From NCBI RefSeq assembly GCF_000013205.1, contig NC_007775.1, positions 248,001-312,000 of the forward strand: DNA of 64,000 bases. Reading direction: 5' to 3'. Below are positions 12,301 through 19,159 of this stretch, in pieces. The translations under genes were made by a program, and so were the position numbers. The notes under the pieces were generated by a model. It did not search any database. It saw nothing but the letters and a program-made list of their open reading frames with translations, and was not told where the DNA came from. This DNA comes from Synechococcus sp. JA-3-3Ab (GTDB lineage: Bacteria > Cyanobacteriota > Cyanobacteriia > Thermostichales > Thermostichaceae). Position 1 is the stretch's first letter. Every line of letters starts with the position of its first letter.

Positions 12301-12417
12301 CTTTTGCGCCAACAGGGAGAGAACCTCGGCAAGGGGGCTGTCGAACCCGACCAAGAGTGGCATCTGGCCAAAGCACTGTTCCAGGGATCCCGATGAAGAG
12401 CGCAAGTCTTGCACCAT
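9307..12417 (-). CDS. Sensor histidine kinase with CBS, PAS and DXCF cyanobacteriochrome GAF domains
   Basis: 1036 residues. Order: first half of a CBS domain (1-62), an in-frame insert (about 63-152), the rest of the CBS region (VLRWVASD, then EAMTAPVVTL), a PAS-like segment (~205-275), a PAS domain (from ~289, LFEQAPVGMAVTD), a GAF (~405-560), a second GAF (~635-775), HisKA (SHELRTPL near 791) and HATPase (NAAKYTP; GGTGLGLPLVKKAV). The first GAF carries DQCF (Cys482) and PCHRELL (Cys510) before GVRANLVVPI, the two-cysteine pattern of DXCF cyanobacteriochromes, so bilin-based blue/green-type light sensing is likely (inference). No receiver domain or response regulator is adjacent. The last ~20 residues (TPSPSPSGRG) come from a dispersed repeat. 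Confidence 0.88.
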   Translation of the reverse strand: MVQDLRSSSGSLEQCFGQMPLLVGFDSPLAEVLSLLAQKNGSRPYALVVDAGRVVDILTAVDLTLPPRGFLRSPKWTRKGAVKTPLDSPLRHNLKVLLTSDLSSSRLVIAARVLHRSRLFSWRSSVLTITKKQLKWLKGFSAPYFSTGLPSYPFVLRWVASDRSWQGSTLAEAMTAPVVTLAAGDYRDPLAVKDPPFVYWPPEEMEKIATAFAQGLAQGRPPQGWELTFMRRNGERFPVRILDAPWQDAQGKVIGIASVQDLTQEKELQNPQQKRQHSLHDQPDLFQNLFEQAPVGMAVTDAAGQIVKVNESFCQLTGYTEAELLSMNYADLTHPEDLRQEAIYVEEIRAGRRRGYRMEKRYIRKSGEILWVDLSSFVAETPDKQIYGIASIVDITERKRAQEQAQLQLHQARLLNRIAQGIRQSLQVESILGFAVEEVRRLLDVERVVIYRFFPNWVGEIAMQSVSRPELSLLGLVIEDQCFVSQWHQAYQQGRISAIEDIDTAPIQPCHRELLAGLGVRANLVVPILQAAGPDGKDSEPARLWGLLIAHQCSAPKQWDPWMPDFLRQIADQLGLALQQAELFEQLQAANAELRYQVEVRNAELAQRVRYEQLLRLIGDKVRSSLDEQEILATVVRELTQAFQLGACGVALIHPETQTYTLAYEAAGSLPPLGKVTLPLDPVLLRQLRQGQTLYLSTDHPLRGRCTLLACPLVVEEQEGQLVSGTGSLLGFLKLVRLPQEGFTEAEIHFAEQVATQCSIAIRQARLYQETQAQLQQLQQLNELKEEFLSMVSHELRTPLTSMKMALKMLEVRGLSEAQIPYFNILKQEWQKELDLVNDLLDLQRLEAGSRSLEIARFEVREWLEKLLPPFALRFQERQLTFISYPPSEPILFNTDVGLLTRILSELLANAAKYTPAGQQVHLEVAVDSSGLHLQVTNTGVEIPAEHLPRIFEKFHRIPHLDYAHQGGTGLGLPLVKKAVELLQGILQVESGENRTLFAVSLPDLGSSALTPSPSPSGRGELDDPGQRCRSNSRHG
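9357..9392. repeat. Dispersed palindromic repeat, copy 1
   Basis: CCCCTCTCCC-TGA-GGGAGAGGGG forms a perfect 10-bp hairpin, followed by CTGGGGGTGAGGG. The same unit occurs at 18955-18992 and 25931-25954, and a weaker form at 48496-48517. Here it lies inside the 3' end of the kinase gene and supplies the residues TPSPSPSGRG. Confidence 0.75.
11962..12230 (-). mobile_element. Small non-autonomous IS200/IS605-like insert inside the kinase gene
   Basis: The flanks rejoin as a normal CBS strand (DILTAVDLT to VLRWVASD), so about 270 bp look inserted; limits are good to about ten bases. One end (11973-11994) is a perfect 9-bp hairpin, GCCCCGTAC, loop TAAA, GTACGGGGC. The other end, on the minus strand, begins near TTGACACTCCCACCC. 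There are no target-site duplications or inverted terminal repeats, and no transposase fits inside. That is the form of a MITE of a Y1-transposase family. It leaves the kinase frame open, adding about 90 residues. Identity to a parent IS is not shown in this window. Confidence 0.6.
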
Positions 12418-13101
12418 GTTGGTGTCAGGGGATAACCGAACCTTAAATTGCAGTCAGAAAAATTTGCAAACAGTATGGCAGAGGGAAACTTTAGCCAAGA
12501 CCAGACAAAATACTTACTTACGGACTTACTTGCAGGCAGTTTTAGCTTTAGGCATTTGATAGCTTTAACCCAAGCTTAACTTTACAAGTTAGAGTACCAC
12601 GTTGCGCAAAGAAGTTTCGAATTTTGATATAAATCTTTACATCTATCTGCTGTTTAATTTGCTGGTGCCGAGACTTGGGGAGCAAGTTAAGCTCTTAGCT
12701 CGCTGTTAACAGGAATTGTCGATCTAAGTTGCAGCTCTTCCGGTTTATCGAGGTTTTTCCTTCATCTAAAAAGGGGCAATCGCCATCCTGTTGCTCTGTT
12801 TTTTTCAAGTATCTTCGCGTCATCGAGTTGAGCTTGGGTTGGTTTCATTGGAGACAGATTTGACAGATTTTGAGCGGCTGCCAGATTACTTGAGTTCAGC
12901 CCGTGCTGCCGCGACCCCTCTCAGCCCTCCGCTCCCGGCGAGGGAACTTGGGAAGCTGGCTGCATTCTAAGCCTCATCAAGTACCCATCTGTGGCTGTGC
13001 TGCCCAGGTGAGGAGTTTGCCCCCTACACTGAAATTGGGCAAGTTGATCCCGATAGCTAGGGGATCAGATGTTGCCGGCGTTTTGGGCTTAGCTCTTCTC
13101 G
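12418..13101. other. 684-base AT-richer intergenic stretch
   Basis: Lies between the divergent kinase and glcE-like genes, so it holds both promoters. Bases 12430-12720 are clearly AT-richer than the surroundings (for example TTTTGATATAAATCTTTA near 12620). Two short frames exist (12475-12579, 34 aa; 12848-12970, 40 aa), neither recognisable nor preceded by a good ribosome site. I see no tRNA, riboswitch or repeat. Confidence 0.5.
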
Positions 13102-14256
13102 ATGGCTTTTTCTCCGCCGCTGACAGATTTTCTCTCCGGCCAGGCCGCTCCTATTCCCATCCAAACTCCCTCGACGGTTCCAGAATTGGCGCAGCTCCTA
13201 AAAGAGTGCCGCGAGCGGAAGGTGCTGCCGCTCGGGCAGGGGAGCAAGTGGGGATGGGCTCCTCGCTTGGAGGCTGTGGATCTCATCCTCAGTACCCGTG
13301 GGCTGCGCCGCTTGATCGACCATGCGGCTGCCGACCTAACGGCGACAGTGGAGGCCGGTATGACCCTAGGGGAGCTACAAGCCATCTTGGCAGAGCGGGG
13401 GCAATGGTGGCCGGTGGATCCCCTTTACCCTGACTGGGCCACAGTGGGGGGCATCGTCGCCACGGCCGATACGGGCTCGCTGCGCTGGCGTTACGGTGGG
13501 ATCGGCGATTTGCTGCTGGGCATCACCTGGGTACGGGCCGATGGGGAGGTGGCCAAAGCGGGTGGGCGGGTGGTTAAGAATGTGGCCGGCTATAACTTGA
13601 CGAGACTGTTCGCCGGATCCCTGGGCAGTTTGGGGATCCTGACGCAGGCGACCCTACGGCTCTATCCCCTGCCGGCAGCCCAAGCAACTTTGGTGGCTAC
13701 AGGATCCCTGCCCGATTTGGAAGCCTTGGCTCGGCAGGTGCTGAGGGCGCCGGTCAGCCCGGTGGGGGTGGATCTCTGGCTGAAGGCAGAAGGGCCCCAG
13801 CTCTGCCTCCATTTCCACGGCTCCGAGCGGGTAATTGCCCAACAGATGACCCAGGTGCAACAGCTAGCTCCTGCAGGATTGAGCTGGCAAGAGGCAAGAC
13901 CTGAAGCCCCGCCTCTGCCCTCCCGCCGTGCGGGGATGGTGTTGGCCAAGTTCGGCTGCTTGCCTAGCCAGAGCCTGGCTACTCTAGAGCAGTTTCAGTC
14001 TCTATTTCCCGACGCTCAGGTGCAACTGCATCGCGGCTGTGGATTGGGGCGAGCCTGGATCTCCCAGCCTGAGGTGGGATCCCTGCTACAGTTACAGCGC
14101 CACCTCAAGTCGGTGGGCGGGTTTCTCCTGCTGCTGGAGGCACCGGCAGCCCTGAAGACAGCTCTGGCCCACGATTTCGGCCCGACGGCGACCCTAATGC
14201 GCAAGCTGAAGCAGCAGTTTGATCCCGCCGCCATCTTCAGCCCCAGCTTGATATAG
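13102..14256 (+). CDS. glcE: FAD-binding oxidase subunit, glycolate oxidase GlcE-like
   Basis: A 384-residue flavoprotein of the GlcD/GlcE (FAD-linked oxidase) superfamily. The FAD-binding half shows LPLGQGSKWGW, TVEAGMTLGELQAILAERGQ, PLYPDWATVGGIVATADTG and GGRVVKNVAGYNLTRLFAGS. The C-terminal half ends in FDPAAIFSPSLI, the usual family ending, so the gene is complete. In the known complex GlcE works with GlcD and the iron-sulphur GlcF to oxidise photorespiratory glycolate to glyoxylate; neither partner is in the window. The IS200/IS605 element starts about 30 bases after the stop without damaging the gene. Confidence 0.85.
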   Translation: MAFSPPLTDFLSGQAAPIPIQTPSTVPELAQLLKECRERKVLPLGQGSKWGWAPRLEAVDLILSTRGLRRLIDHAAADLTATVEAGMTLGELQAILAERGQWWPVDPLYPDWATVGGIVATADTGSLRWRYGGIGDLLLGITWVRADGEVAKAGGRVVKNVAGYNLTRLFAGSLGSLGILTQATLRLYPLPAAQATLVATGSLPDLEALARQVLRAPVSPVGVDLWLKAEGPQLCLHFHGSERVIAQQMTQVQQLAPAGLSWQEARPEAPPLPSRRAGMVLAKFGCLPSQSLATLEQFQSLFPDAQVQLHRGCGLGRAWISQPEVGSLLQLQRHLKSVGGFLLLLEAPAALKTALAHDFGPTATLMRKLKQQFDPAAIFSPSLI

Positions 14257-14288
14257 CTACTCCAAATCACGCCGAAACGTGACATCCT

Positions 14289-14343
14289 CTCCCGCTAAGC
14301 CCTGACGGGCTGTAGACGGGAGCTTCCGAGAATCACTTCTCGG
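14289..14343 (-). other. Right-end hairpins and likely omega-RNA 3' region
   Basis: Two adjacent stems: CTCCCG (14289-14294) with CGGGAG (14317-14322), enclosing AGCCC-TGAC-GGGCT, and CCGAGAA-TCAC-TTCTCGG (14326-14343). In IS200/IS605 elements the right end downstream of tnpB both directs transposition and encodes the 3' part of the guide RNA used by TnpB. The RNA itself is inferred, not seen. Confidence 0.55.
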
Positions 14344-14353
14344 AGTTGCTGCT

Positions 14354-15595
14354 TCAACGGACTGGTAAACCAGGATCCTCCACAGCCAGAGAGCGGCAGT
14401 CCCACCGCCCCCCTATATCCCCCCGTATACGGGGGGACCTGAGTCCACGCTTCAAAATCTCGATAGCAGCGTTCAAGTCTCTGTCCCACGACCCGCAACG
14501 GGGGCAATCATGCACACGTTCCGACAAGGCCTTGGGAACACGCTCCTCACAAACACAACAATTTTGGGACGTACCACGGGGATCCACTCTCAACACCTGT
14601 TTGCCGCGTTTGACCGCCACTGCTGTCAGAATGTCAAGAAATTGTCCCCAAGCCGCATCCAAAATCGATTTAGCCAACCGAGTCCGTGCCAGCCCTCGGA
14701 CGTTGAGATCCTCCACCACCAACAGGTCGTATTGCTCCACCAGCCAGTGCGCCACTTGGTAGTGGAACGCTTTGCGTTGTCGGGCAACGTGCAACTGCAA
14801 ACAAGCAACTTTCGTGGCTTGTCTCTTCCAGTTGGCGGATCCCTTCACTTTGCGGCTCAGTTGCCGCTGCTGTCGAGCCAAGTGTTTTTGGGCTCGGCGG
14901 TAGTGCCGCGGGATAGGCACCACCTCCCCATCGCTGGTGGTGAGAAACCTATCCAATCCCACATCAATGCCCACCGCCTTTTTGACCGGCACAGGCTCTG
15001 GGAGAGGAACGCTTTTGTCCTCCAAGGTGATGCAGACATACCACCCATCGGCCTTGCGCACCACTGTGCAGGTTTTGGGCACGAACCCCTCTGGCAAGGG
15101 GCGGTGCAGCACCACAGGCATCGAGCCAATCTTGCTCAGCCGCAGAGTCTCCCCTTCCAGATGCGCTCCCGCCTTGGGGCAATTGATGCGGGGGAATGTG
15201 AAGGATCTCAACTCCCCCGCTTTTTTGAAGCGAGGCCGCCCCCGCCGTTTGCCTGTGCTATCCGGCACCTGCCACGCTTTCCACGCCTTGTCCAGCCGCA
15301 TCAAGTTTTGCTGCAGCACCTCGGCGTAAATGCCCCGGTAGGCCGGGAACAGTTGCTTGATTTGTTTGAGGGATCCCGCCTGCCGATAATAATTCGGCTC
15401 CAGCGGAGCTTCTGACACAGGCAACGGACAAGAGACAAGGCTGCAGCGGTCAATTGGACAACGGGTTGCGGTCAGCCAATCCAGTCTCTGCCCCAGAGCG
15501 TCGTTCCACTGCCGCCGCAACAATTCCAGCCACTCGGTCATCAGAGCGGCTTGGTCGTCACTGGGCAGGATCCGGTACTCGTGGGTGATAATCAT
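14354..15595 (-). CDS. tnpB: TnpB, RNA-guided RuvC-like nuclease of the IS
   Basis: 413 residues, full length. RuvC-type catalytic positions are all present: Asp in GIDVGLDRF (about residue 211), Glu in VVEDLNVRGL (about 295) and Asp in DRDLNAAIEI (about 371). A zinc finger lies between the last two (CCVCEER, then CPRCG). The N-terminal part has the basic Arg/Lys-rich WED/REC-like features. TnpB uses an RNA from the element's right end to cut DNA at the donor joint, which favours retention of the IS. No stop or frameshift is visible, in contrast to tnpA. The start ATG overlaps the region where tnpA must start in the other direction. Confidence 0.92.
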   Translation of the reverse strand: MIITHEYRILPSDDQAALMTEWLELLRRQWNDALGQRLDWLTATRCPIDRCSLVSCPLPVSEAPLEPNYYRQAGSLKQIKQLFPAYRGIYAEVLQQNLMRLDKAWKAWQVPDSTGKRRGRPRFKKAGELRSFTFPRINCPKAGAHLEGETLRLSKIGSMPVVLHRPLPEGFVPKTCTVVRKADGWYVCITLEDKSVPLPEPVPVKKAVGIDVGLDRFLTTSDGEVVPIPRHYRRAQKHLARQQRQLSRKVKGSANWKRQATKVACLQLHVARQRKAFHYQVAHWLVEQYDLLVVEDLNVRGLARTRLAKSILDAAWGQFLDILTAVAVKRGKQVLRVDPRGTSQNCCVCEERVPKALSERVHDCPRCGSWDRDLNAAIEILKRGLRSPRIRGDIGGRWDCRSLAVEDPGLPVR

Positions 15596-16040
15596 GAGAC
15601 GGTTCTAGCATTTAGCGCAACGAGCTACAACATAGGCCATCGTTCTGTTTACAGCCTACAAATCCACTTGGTGCTGGTGACAAAGTACCGTCGTCGGGTG
15701 ATAACTGCTCCAATGTTGCAGAGGCTGGAAGATATATTTCGAGCGACCTGCCAAAAGTGGCGCTGTTCCTTGGTGGAGTTCATTGGTGGAGTTCAACGGT
15801 GAGGCGGATTATGTGCATCTGTTGGTGAGTTTTCCGCCGGATGTCCAGGTCTCGAAGCTGGTGAACAACCTGAAAACAGTCTCCAGCCGGTTGATTCGCA
15901 AAGAGTTCGTCACAGAGGTGGCACGGTTCTACAGCAAGCCTGTATTTTGGACAGGGGCCTATTTTGTTGCCTCTTGTGGTGGGGTCACCGTTGAGGAGTT
16001 GAAGAAGTATGTCGAGCAGCAGGCAACGCCCAGATTGTGA
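15551..16040 (+). pseudogene. tnpA: TnpA Y1 transposase, frameshifted and lacking a catalytic histidine
   Basis: Two frames together make one transposase. The first (to 15802) contains HRSVYSLQIHLVLVTKYRRR; the second (from about 15783) contains EADYVHLLVSFPP and ends LKKYVEQQATPRL. The break is an exact 13-bp tandem duplication (TTGGTGGAGTTCA at 15770-15782 and 15783-15795); removing one copy restores CSLVEFNGEADYVHLL. The HUH motif, normally HxH in this family, reads YVH, a one-base change (CAT to TAT). The catalytic Tyr in KKYVEQQ is kept. No ATG is in frame at the beginning; a GTG near 15580 is the best guess. Confidence 0.9.
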
Positions 16041-16071
16041 GACTCAGGGGCATTGAACCCCTTCGTCTCAC
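16037..16071. other. Left-end hairpin of the IS
   Basis: GTGAGAC (16037-16043) pairs with GTCTCAC (16065-16071), with an inner GGGG/CCCC stem. It starts at the tnpA stop codon, where the left-end hairpin recognised by TnpA lies in this family. Confidence 0.65.
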
Positions 16072-16136
16072 CGCCTATCCTCCATCCCGCCAAGCTGCGC
16101 TGTGGCAGGAGTACCCCGGAGGTTCTGATGGCGCCG

Positions 16137-17249
16137 TTAGCGGGCGTGCGCAGGGATCCCCAGCATTTCCAGCAAGGTTTTAGCAGCATCCTGGCCGGAG
16201 AGCCAGGCGCCTTCTACTCGCTCCCCGGCACACCAATCGCCGGCACAGACCAACGGCAACCCCTTGCCGGCACCGGCAGGGACGTGGGTGCCCAGGCTGG
16301 CCAAACCTATCGTTTCCACAGGAAAAGCGTAGCGCCAGCGATGCACCTGCATCCATTGCGGCGAGGCCAGCCAGGGATCCAGCCGTTTGGCGGCGTGATC
16401 CAGCAGTTCTCGACCAGCTTTTTCCAACTCGGCGGGGCCGGCATCCAGATACCGCGACGACCACTCCGCCCCCCCGTGCAAGACCACCAGCGGCGGCAAG
16501 GGCTGTAGGCGCTTGCTGCTGTCCAGGGCCAGCCAGGCCAGCATCGGATCCTGCAAACACTTGATCCCCTTCCAAGGCGGCAGCGGCGTGCTCTTCGAAT
16601 AGCCGGCCAAAACGGCAATGCAGGGCTGGTAGGCGGCGGATCCCGGCAGAGAGAGCAGGTTGTCGGCAGGAGGGATCCCCTCTTGCAGCAAAGGCAACAA
16701 CTGGGGAGCTGGGATTGCCATCACCACTGCCGCGGCCTCGTAGCACTGGCCGTTTTCGGCCTGTAATTGCCAGGTGGTTGCCAGCGGCCTGAGGCCGACC
16801 ACACGCGTCTGGGTGTGGATGGACAAGGAGGTGGCTAGCTGTTTGGCCAGCGTCGTCATGCCCTGTGGGCAGATGTAGCGGGGTTTCTCGGCGTTGGAGT
16901 CCTCTGGGCGCAACCCCTCTCGATCCAGCAGGTGCAACGAGCGCGTCCATTCCCTCAGCAGCCCCAGGCCCAATAGCTCCTTCAGCCAGCGATAAAAGCT
17001 GTCGGAATCGGCGGTCAGGTATTGAACCCCGTGATCTACAGGCACTGTTTGTCCGGCATGCTCAACCCGCCGGGTGGCCATGCGCCCACCCAAACCCACC
17101 GATTTCTCCAGCACCAAGACCTCCAGCCCCGCCCGCCGCAGTTGCCGTGCGCAGGCTAGGCCAGCCACCCCGGCCCCGACGACAACGACGTCCGCCGACT
17201 TTGCGTTGCCCAGGCCTGGCCTTGCCCCCTGGAGATTTTCGTCTGACAT
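16137..17249 (-). CDS. FAD-dependent amine-oxidase/renalase-like oxidoreductase
   Basis: 370 residues. The N-terminus, after ~18 variable residues, is a dinucleotide-binding fold: VVVVGAGVAGLACARQLRRA, then EVLVLEKSVGLGGRMATRR, the motif pair of the NAD(P)/FAD amine-oxidase family. PVDHGVQYLTADS and the C-terminal VCAGDWCAGERVEGAWLSG complete the FAD site. Substrate is unknown; cyanobacterial homologues are mostly annotated as NAD(P)-binding or renalase-like. It begins 33 bases after psbY on the same strand, so the two may share a transcript. Confidence 0.82.
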   Translation of the reverse strand: MSDENLQGARPGLGNAKSADVVVVGAGVAGLACARQLRRAGLEVLVLEKSVGLGGRMATRRVEHAGQTVPVDHGVQYLTADSDSFYRWLKELLGLGLLREWTRSLHLLDREGLRPEDSNAEKPRYICPQGMTTLAKQLATSLSIHTQTRVVGLRPLATTWQLQAENGQCYEAAAVVMAIPAPQLLPLLQEGIPPADNLLSLPGSAAYQPCIAVLAGYSKSTPLPPWKGIKCLQDPMLAWLALDSSKRLQPLPPLVVLHGGAEWSSRYLDAGPAELEKAGRELLDHAAKRLDPWLASPQWMQVHRWRYAFPVETIGLASLGTHVPAGAGKGLPLVCAGDWCAGERVEGAWLSGQDAAKTLLEMLGIPAHAR

Positions 17250-17282
17250 ACAGGGCCTATCGGCTGCAACCGGATCCCACCT

Positions 17283-17435
17283 TCAACTCCCGCTCTTGCC
17301 AAAGGGGTTGTTGCCCCTTTCGCCGAAGAGCTTGGCTTCCCCCTTGATGGCAGCCTTGATGATGTTGTAAGCGGCCCAGCCAACCACCAAAACAATGGGT
17401 GCCAGGACGATCAGCGGACGGAGATCCATATCCAT
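17283..17435 (-). CDS. psbY: Photosystem II protein Y (PsbY)
   Basis: A 50-residue single-helix membrane protein. It starts MDMDLRPLIVLAPIVLVVGW, continues AAYNIIKAAIKGEAKLFGE and has a short polar tail ending FGKSGS. PsbY is a peripheral low-mass subunit near cytochrome b559 in photosystem II; the pattern of an acidic N-terminus, Arg before the helix, a Trp-Ala-x-Asn-Ile helix end and a basic tail matches the cyanobacterial family. The tail is longer than the usual ~40-residue form. Start at 17435; a second ATG two codons on is possible. It is too short for most gene finders. Confidence 0.78.
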   Translation of the reverse strand: MDMDLRPLIVLAPIVLVVGWAAYNIIKAAIKGEAKLFGERGNNPFGKSGS

Positions 17436-17594
17436 AGTTTCATCCCCCTCTCATCAACGGAGTAACAAGAGCTTCCAGAGTTAGCAACTGCTGGGATCCC
17501 GAAGAGCGAAGCTTTTTTGGGGTTTGGGTTTCGCTTTGGGCGGGGTACAACTCCGGAAGAACGGCTATGTCCAGAATAAACCCAGGTATACCTT

Positions 17595-17850
17595 CTCCCG
17601 CTAAGCCCTGACGGACTGGGGCAAAAACCTCCGCTCACGCCAGCAGGACAGGATCCCTGGATGATTTCTCAGAGTTGCTGCTTACTCAGGATCTTCACAC
17701 AGCCGGAGAGTGGCTGCTTCGCCGTTCCTAGCCCATTCTGCAGCAAGCCCGGCTTCTGGACAAGAGCTTGCCTTGTTGCCTCTTGCGGGGATGGGCCAAT
17801 CGAGCTAGGCGAGAACGTCCGTCGCTGGCGCCACGTAGACTGCGCCCGAG
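17595..17850. mobile_element. Collapsed remnant of the IS200/IS605 element
   Basis: Bases 17595-17614 repeat the right-end motif CTCCCGCTAAGCCCTGACGG. Around 17665-17730 the sequence follows the tnpB 3' flank of the complete IS (CAGAGTTGCTGCTT, then CACAGCCGGAGAG). It then jumps to the tnpA 3' end: about 17734-17830 translates as FCSKPGFWTRACLVASCG, matching TnpA FYSKPVFWTGAYFVASCG. About 1.5 kb of the interior is missing. Neither gene survives; the element could only move in trans. The end near 17850 is approximate. Confidence 0.8.
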
Positions 17851-17864
17851 AGTAGCGCGGAAGT

Positions 17865-18866
17865 TTAGCCAGCCAGGGAGTAGCGCTCCATCAAGTAGCA
17901 GAGGCAATCTTGGCGGATGATGCGGCTGTTGAGGGTGAGCATGCCGGGCATGATGGGCACGCGGGTGCGAATTTCGCCATCTTGGGCATAGAAGAAGCGA
18001 TCCGCCACATCTTGGCCCTGCTCGTCTTGTACCTCCAGGTGGAAGCCGTTGTTCGTCCAGCCGATGCGGGTGTGGGGAGGGAGCTCCCGAAAATTGAGGA
18101 GATCCAAATCGGGGGGAAAGCGCAGGTGCGGGTCGCCCGCCTCTTCCCCAAAGCCGAAGCTTACCTCGTCTGGGATCTTGACGATGGCGACGCTGTGGAA
18201 CAGGTCGATATCCTGGCTGAGGACGGGGCGTTGCGGCAGCGCCGACAGGTGCAGGCAGGCTTCCAGAAATTCGCAGGCATGTTGGGTGCCGTGGGGCTGA
18301 TCCGGCTTGCCACATTCCAGGGTTACCGCCGGGCAGAAGCGCCCAAAGGCCATGCTCTGCACGCCTTCTGGCCGCCTGAAGTAGAGGACAGTGCGACCAA
18401 ACAAGGTGGCCAGGTGCAAGGTGGAAGGATCTAGGTAATTGACACAGGCGTAATGGGGGTTGGTGCCCGTGTTGTTGTGGATGTCAACGCTGGCAAAGAC
18501 GCCGCGTTGCCGCATCTGCCGCAAAACCGCCTCGGCCATGGCATGCTCGGGGGTGGAGCCGGGGACCCAAATGCGGTTGTAGTCTGGCTGGCCGTCCAGG
18601 CGCCGCTGCCCATAGCGAGCAGCCCGTACATTGCCGATGAAGAGAGACAGAGAACGGGGCAGTTCCCGCCGGGTGTAGCGGCGCAGAAGCTGTTGCACCG
18701 CCTGCCAGCCGGTGACCTCGTTGCCGTGCAGCAGGACGGATACAAACAGGGGGGGATCCCGCCGTCCCGCCAGATGGATAAGGGTCGGCCCGCCCAAGCG
18801 ATCCTCCAGCTGATGGGCCTCTAGATCCAGGAGTTGATCCGGCAGGTGGTCGAGAACGGTGAGCAT
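17865..18866 (-). CDS. Succinylglutamate desuccinylase/aspartoacylase family zinc hydrolase
   Basis: 333 residues, M14-like AstE/AspA superfamily. Zinc and catalytic elements: HGNE in SVLLHGNEVTGW (about residue 48), the NRIW motif with preceding Asp, the third ligand in SVDIHNNTGTNPHY, and Glu in AVTLECGKPD. Such enzymes deacylate N-acyl amino acids or related substrates; which one here is not evident. The C-terminal part forms the beta-rich domain of the family. It lies 15 bases beyond the IS remnant and has no clear operon partner. Confidence 0.82.
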   Translation of the reverse strand: MLTVLDHLPDQLLDLEAHQLEDRLGGPTLIHLAGRRDPPLFVSVLLHGNEVTGWQAVQQLLRRYTRRELPRSLSLFIGNVRAARYGQRRLDGQPDYNRIWVPGSTPEHAMAEAVLRQMRQRGVFASVDIHNNTGTNPHYACVNYLDPSTLHLATLFGRTVLYFRRPEGVQSMAFGRFCPAVTLECGKPDQPHGTQHACEFLEACLHLSALPQRPVLSQDIDLFHSVAIVKIPDEVSFGFGEEAGDPHLRFPPDLDLLNFRELPPHTRIGWTNNGFHLEVQDEQGQDVADRFFYAQDGEIRTRVPIMPGMLTLNSRIIRQDCLCYLMERYSLAG

Positions 18867-19159
18867 AAGGGTTGGGCAAGCACCTCAACGCAAACCTTTT
18901 GGCTGCTCAAGGGCAGAGGGGATCCGGGAAATCGAGCCCTCTCTCTAATTCAGAGCCCTCACCCCCAGCCCCTCTCCCAGCGGGAGAGGGGAGATGGAGA
19001 TTGGGGTAGCGAACTGTCTCATCCCTAGCTGGAAATAAACAACTGGCTGCCGTGCTTGGGGCTTGGGTCGTCGCCCTGCCCTTTGAGAAGGCATCCCTTC
19101 CGATACAGGCATGCCCAGGCGGTGATCTGTCTCCCCTGCCATACAGGGAGAGCGCTTCC
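18867..19159. other. Intergenic region with palindromic repeat copy 2
   Basis: Upstream of the aspartoacylase-like gene and downstream of the glutamate-cysteine ligase family gene. It contains the dispersed palindrome (18955-18992) and no supportable gene. Confidence 0.6.
18955..18992. repeat. Dispersed palindromic repeat, copy 2
   Basis: CCCTCACCCCCAGCCCCTCTCCC followed by AGC and GGGAGAGGGGAG; the reverse complement of the unit at 9357-9392 with a different loop. Confidence 0.72.

Larger units (their letters stand above)
14286..16071 (-). mobile_element. IS200/IS605-family insertion sequence with divergent tnpA and tnpB
   Basis: About 1.8 kb bounded by subterminal hairpins instead of inverted repeats: 14289-14343 on the tnpB side (right end) and 16037-16071 on the tnpA side (left end). 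tnpB runs leftward and a damaged tnpA rightward, the IS605 arrangement. Exact ends and target site cannot be fixed without an empty site. It sits between the glcE-like gene and the FAD oxidoreductase and interrupts neither. A collapsed relative lies at 17595-17850. Confidence 0.88.

Noticed and set aside
12848-12970. 40-residue frame before the glcE-like gene
   Set aside because: Starts at TTG without a ribosome site and resembles no protein I know; may be chance in an open stretch.
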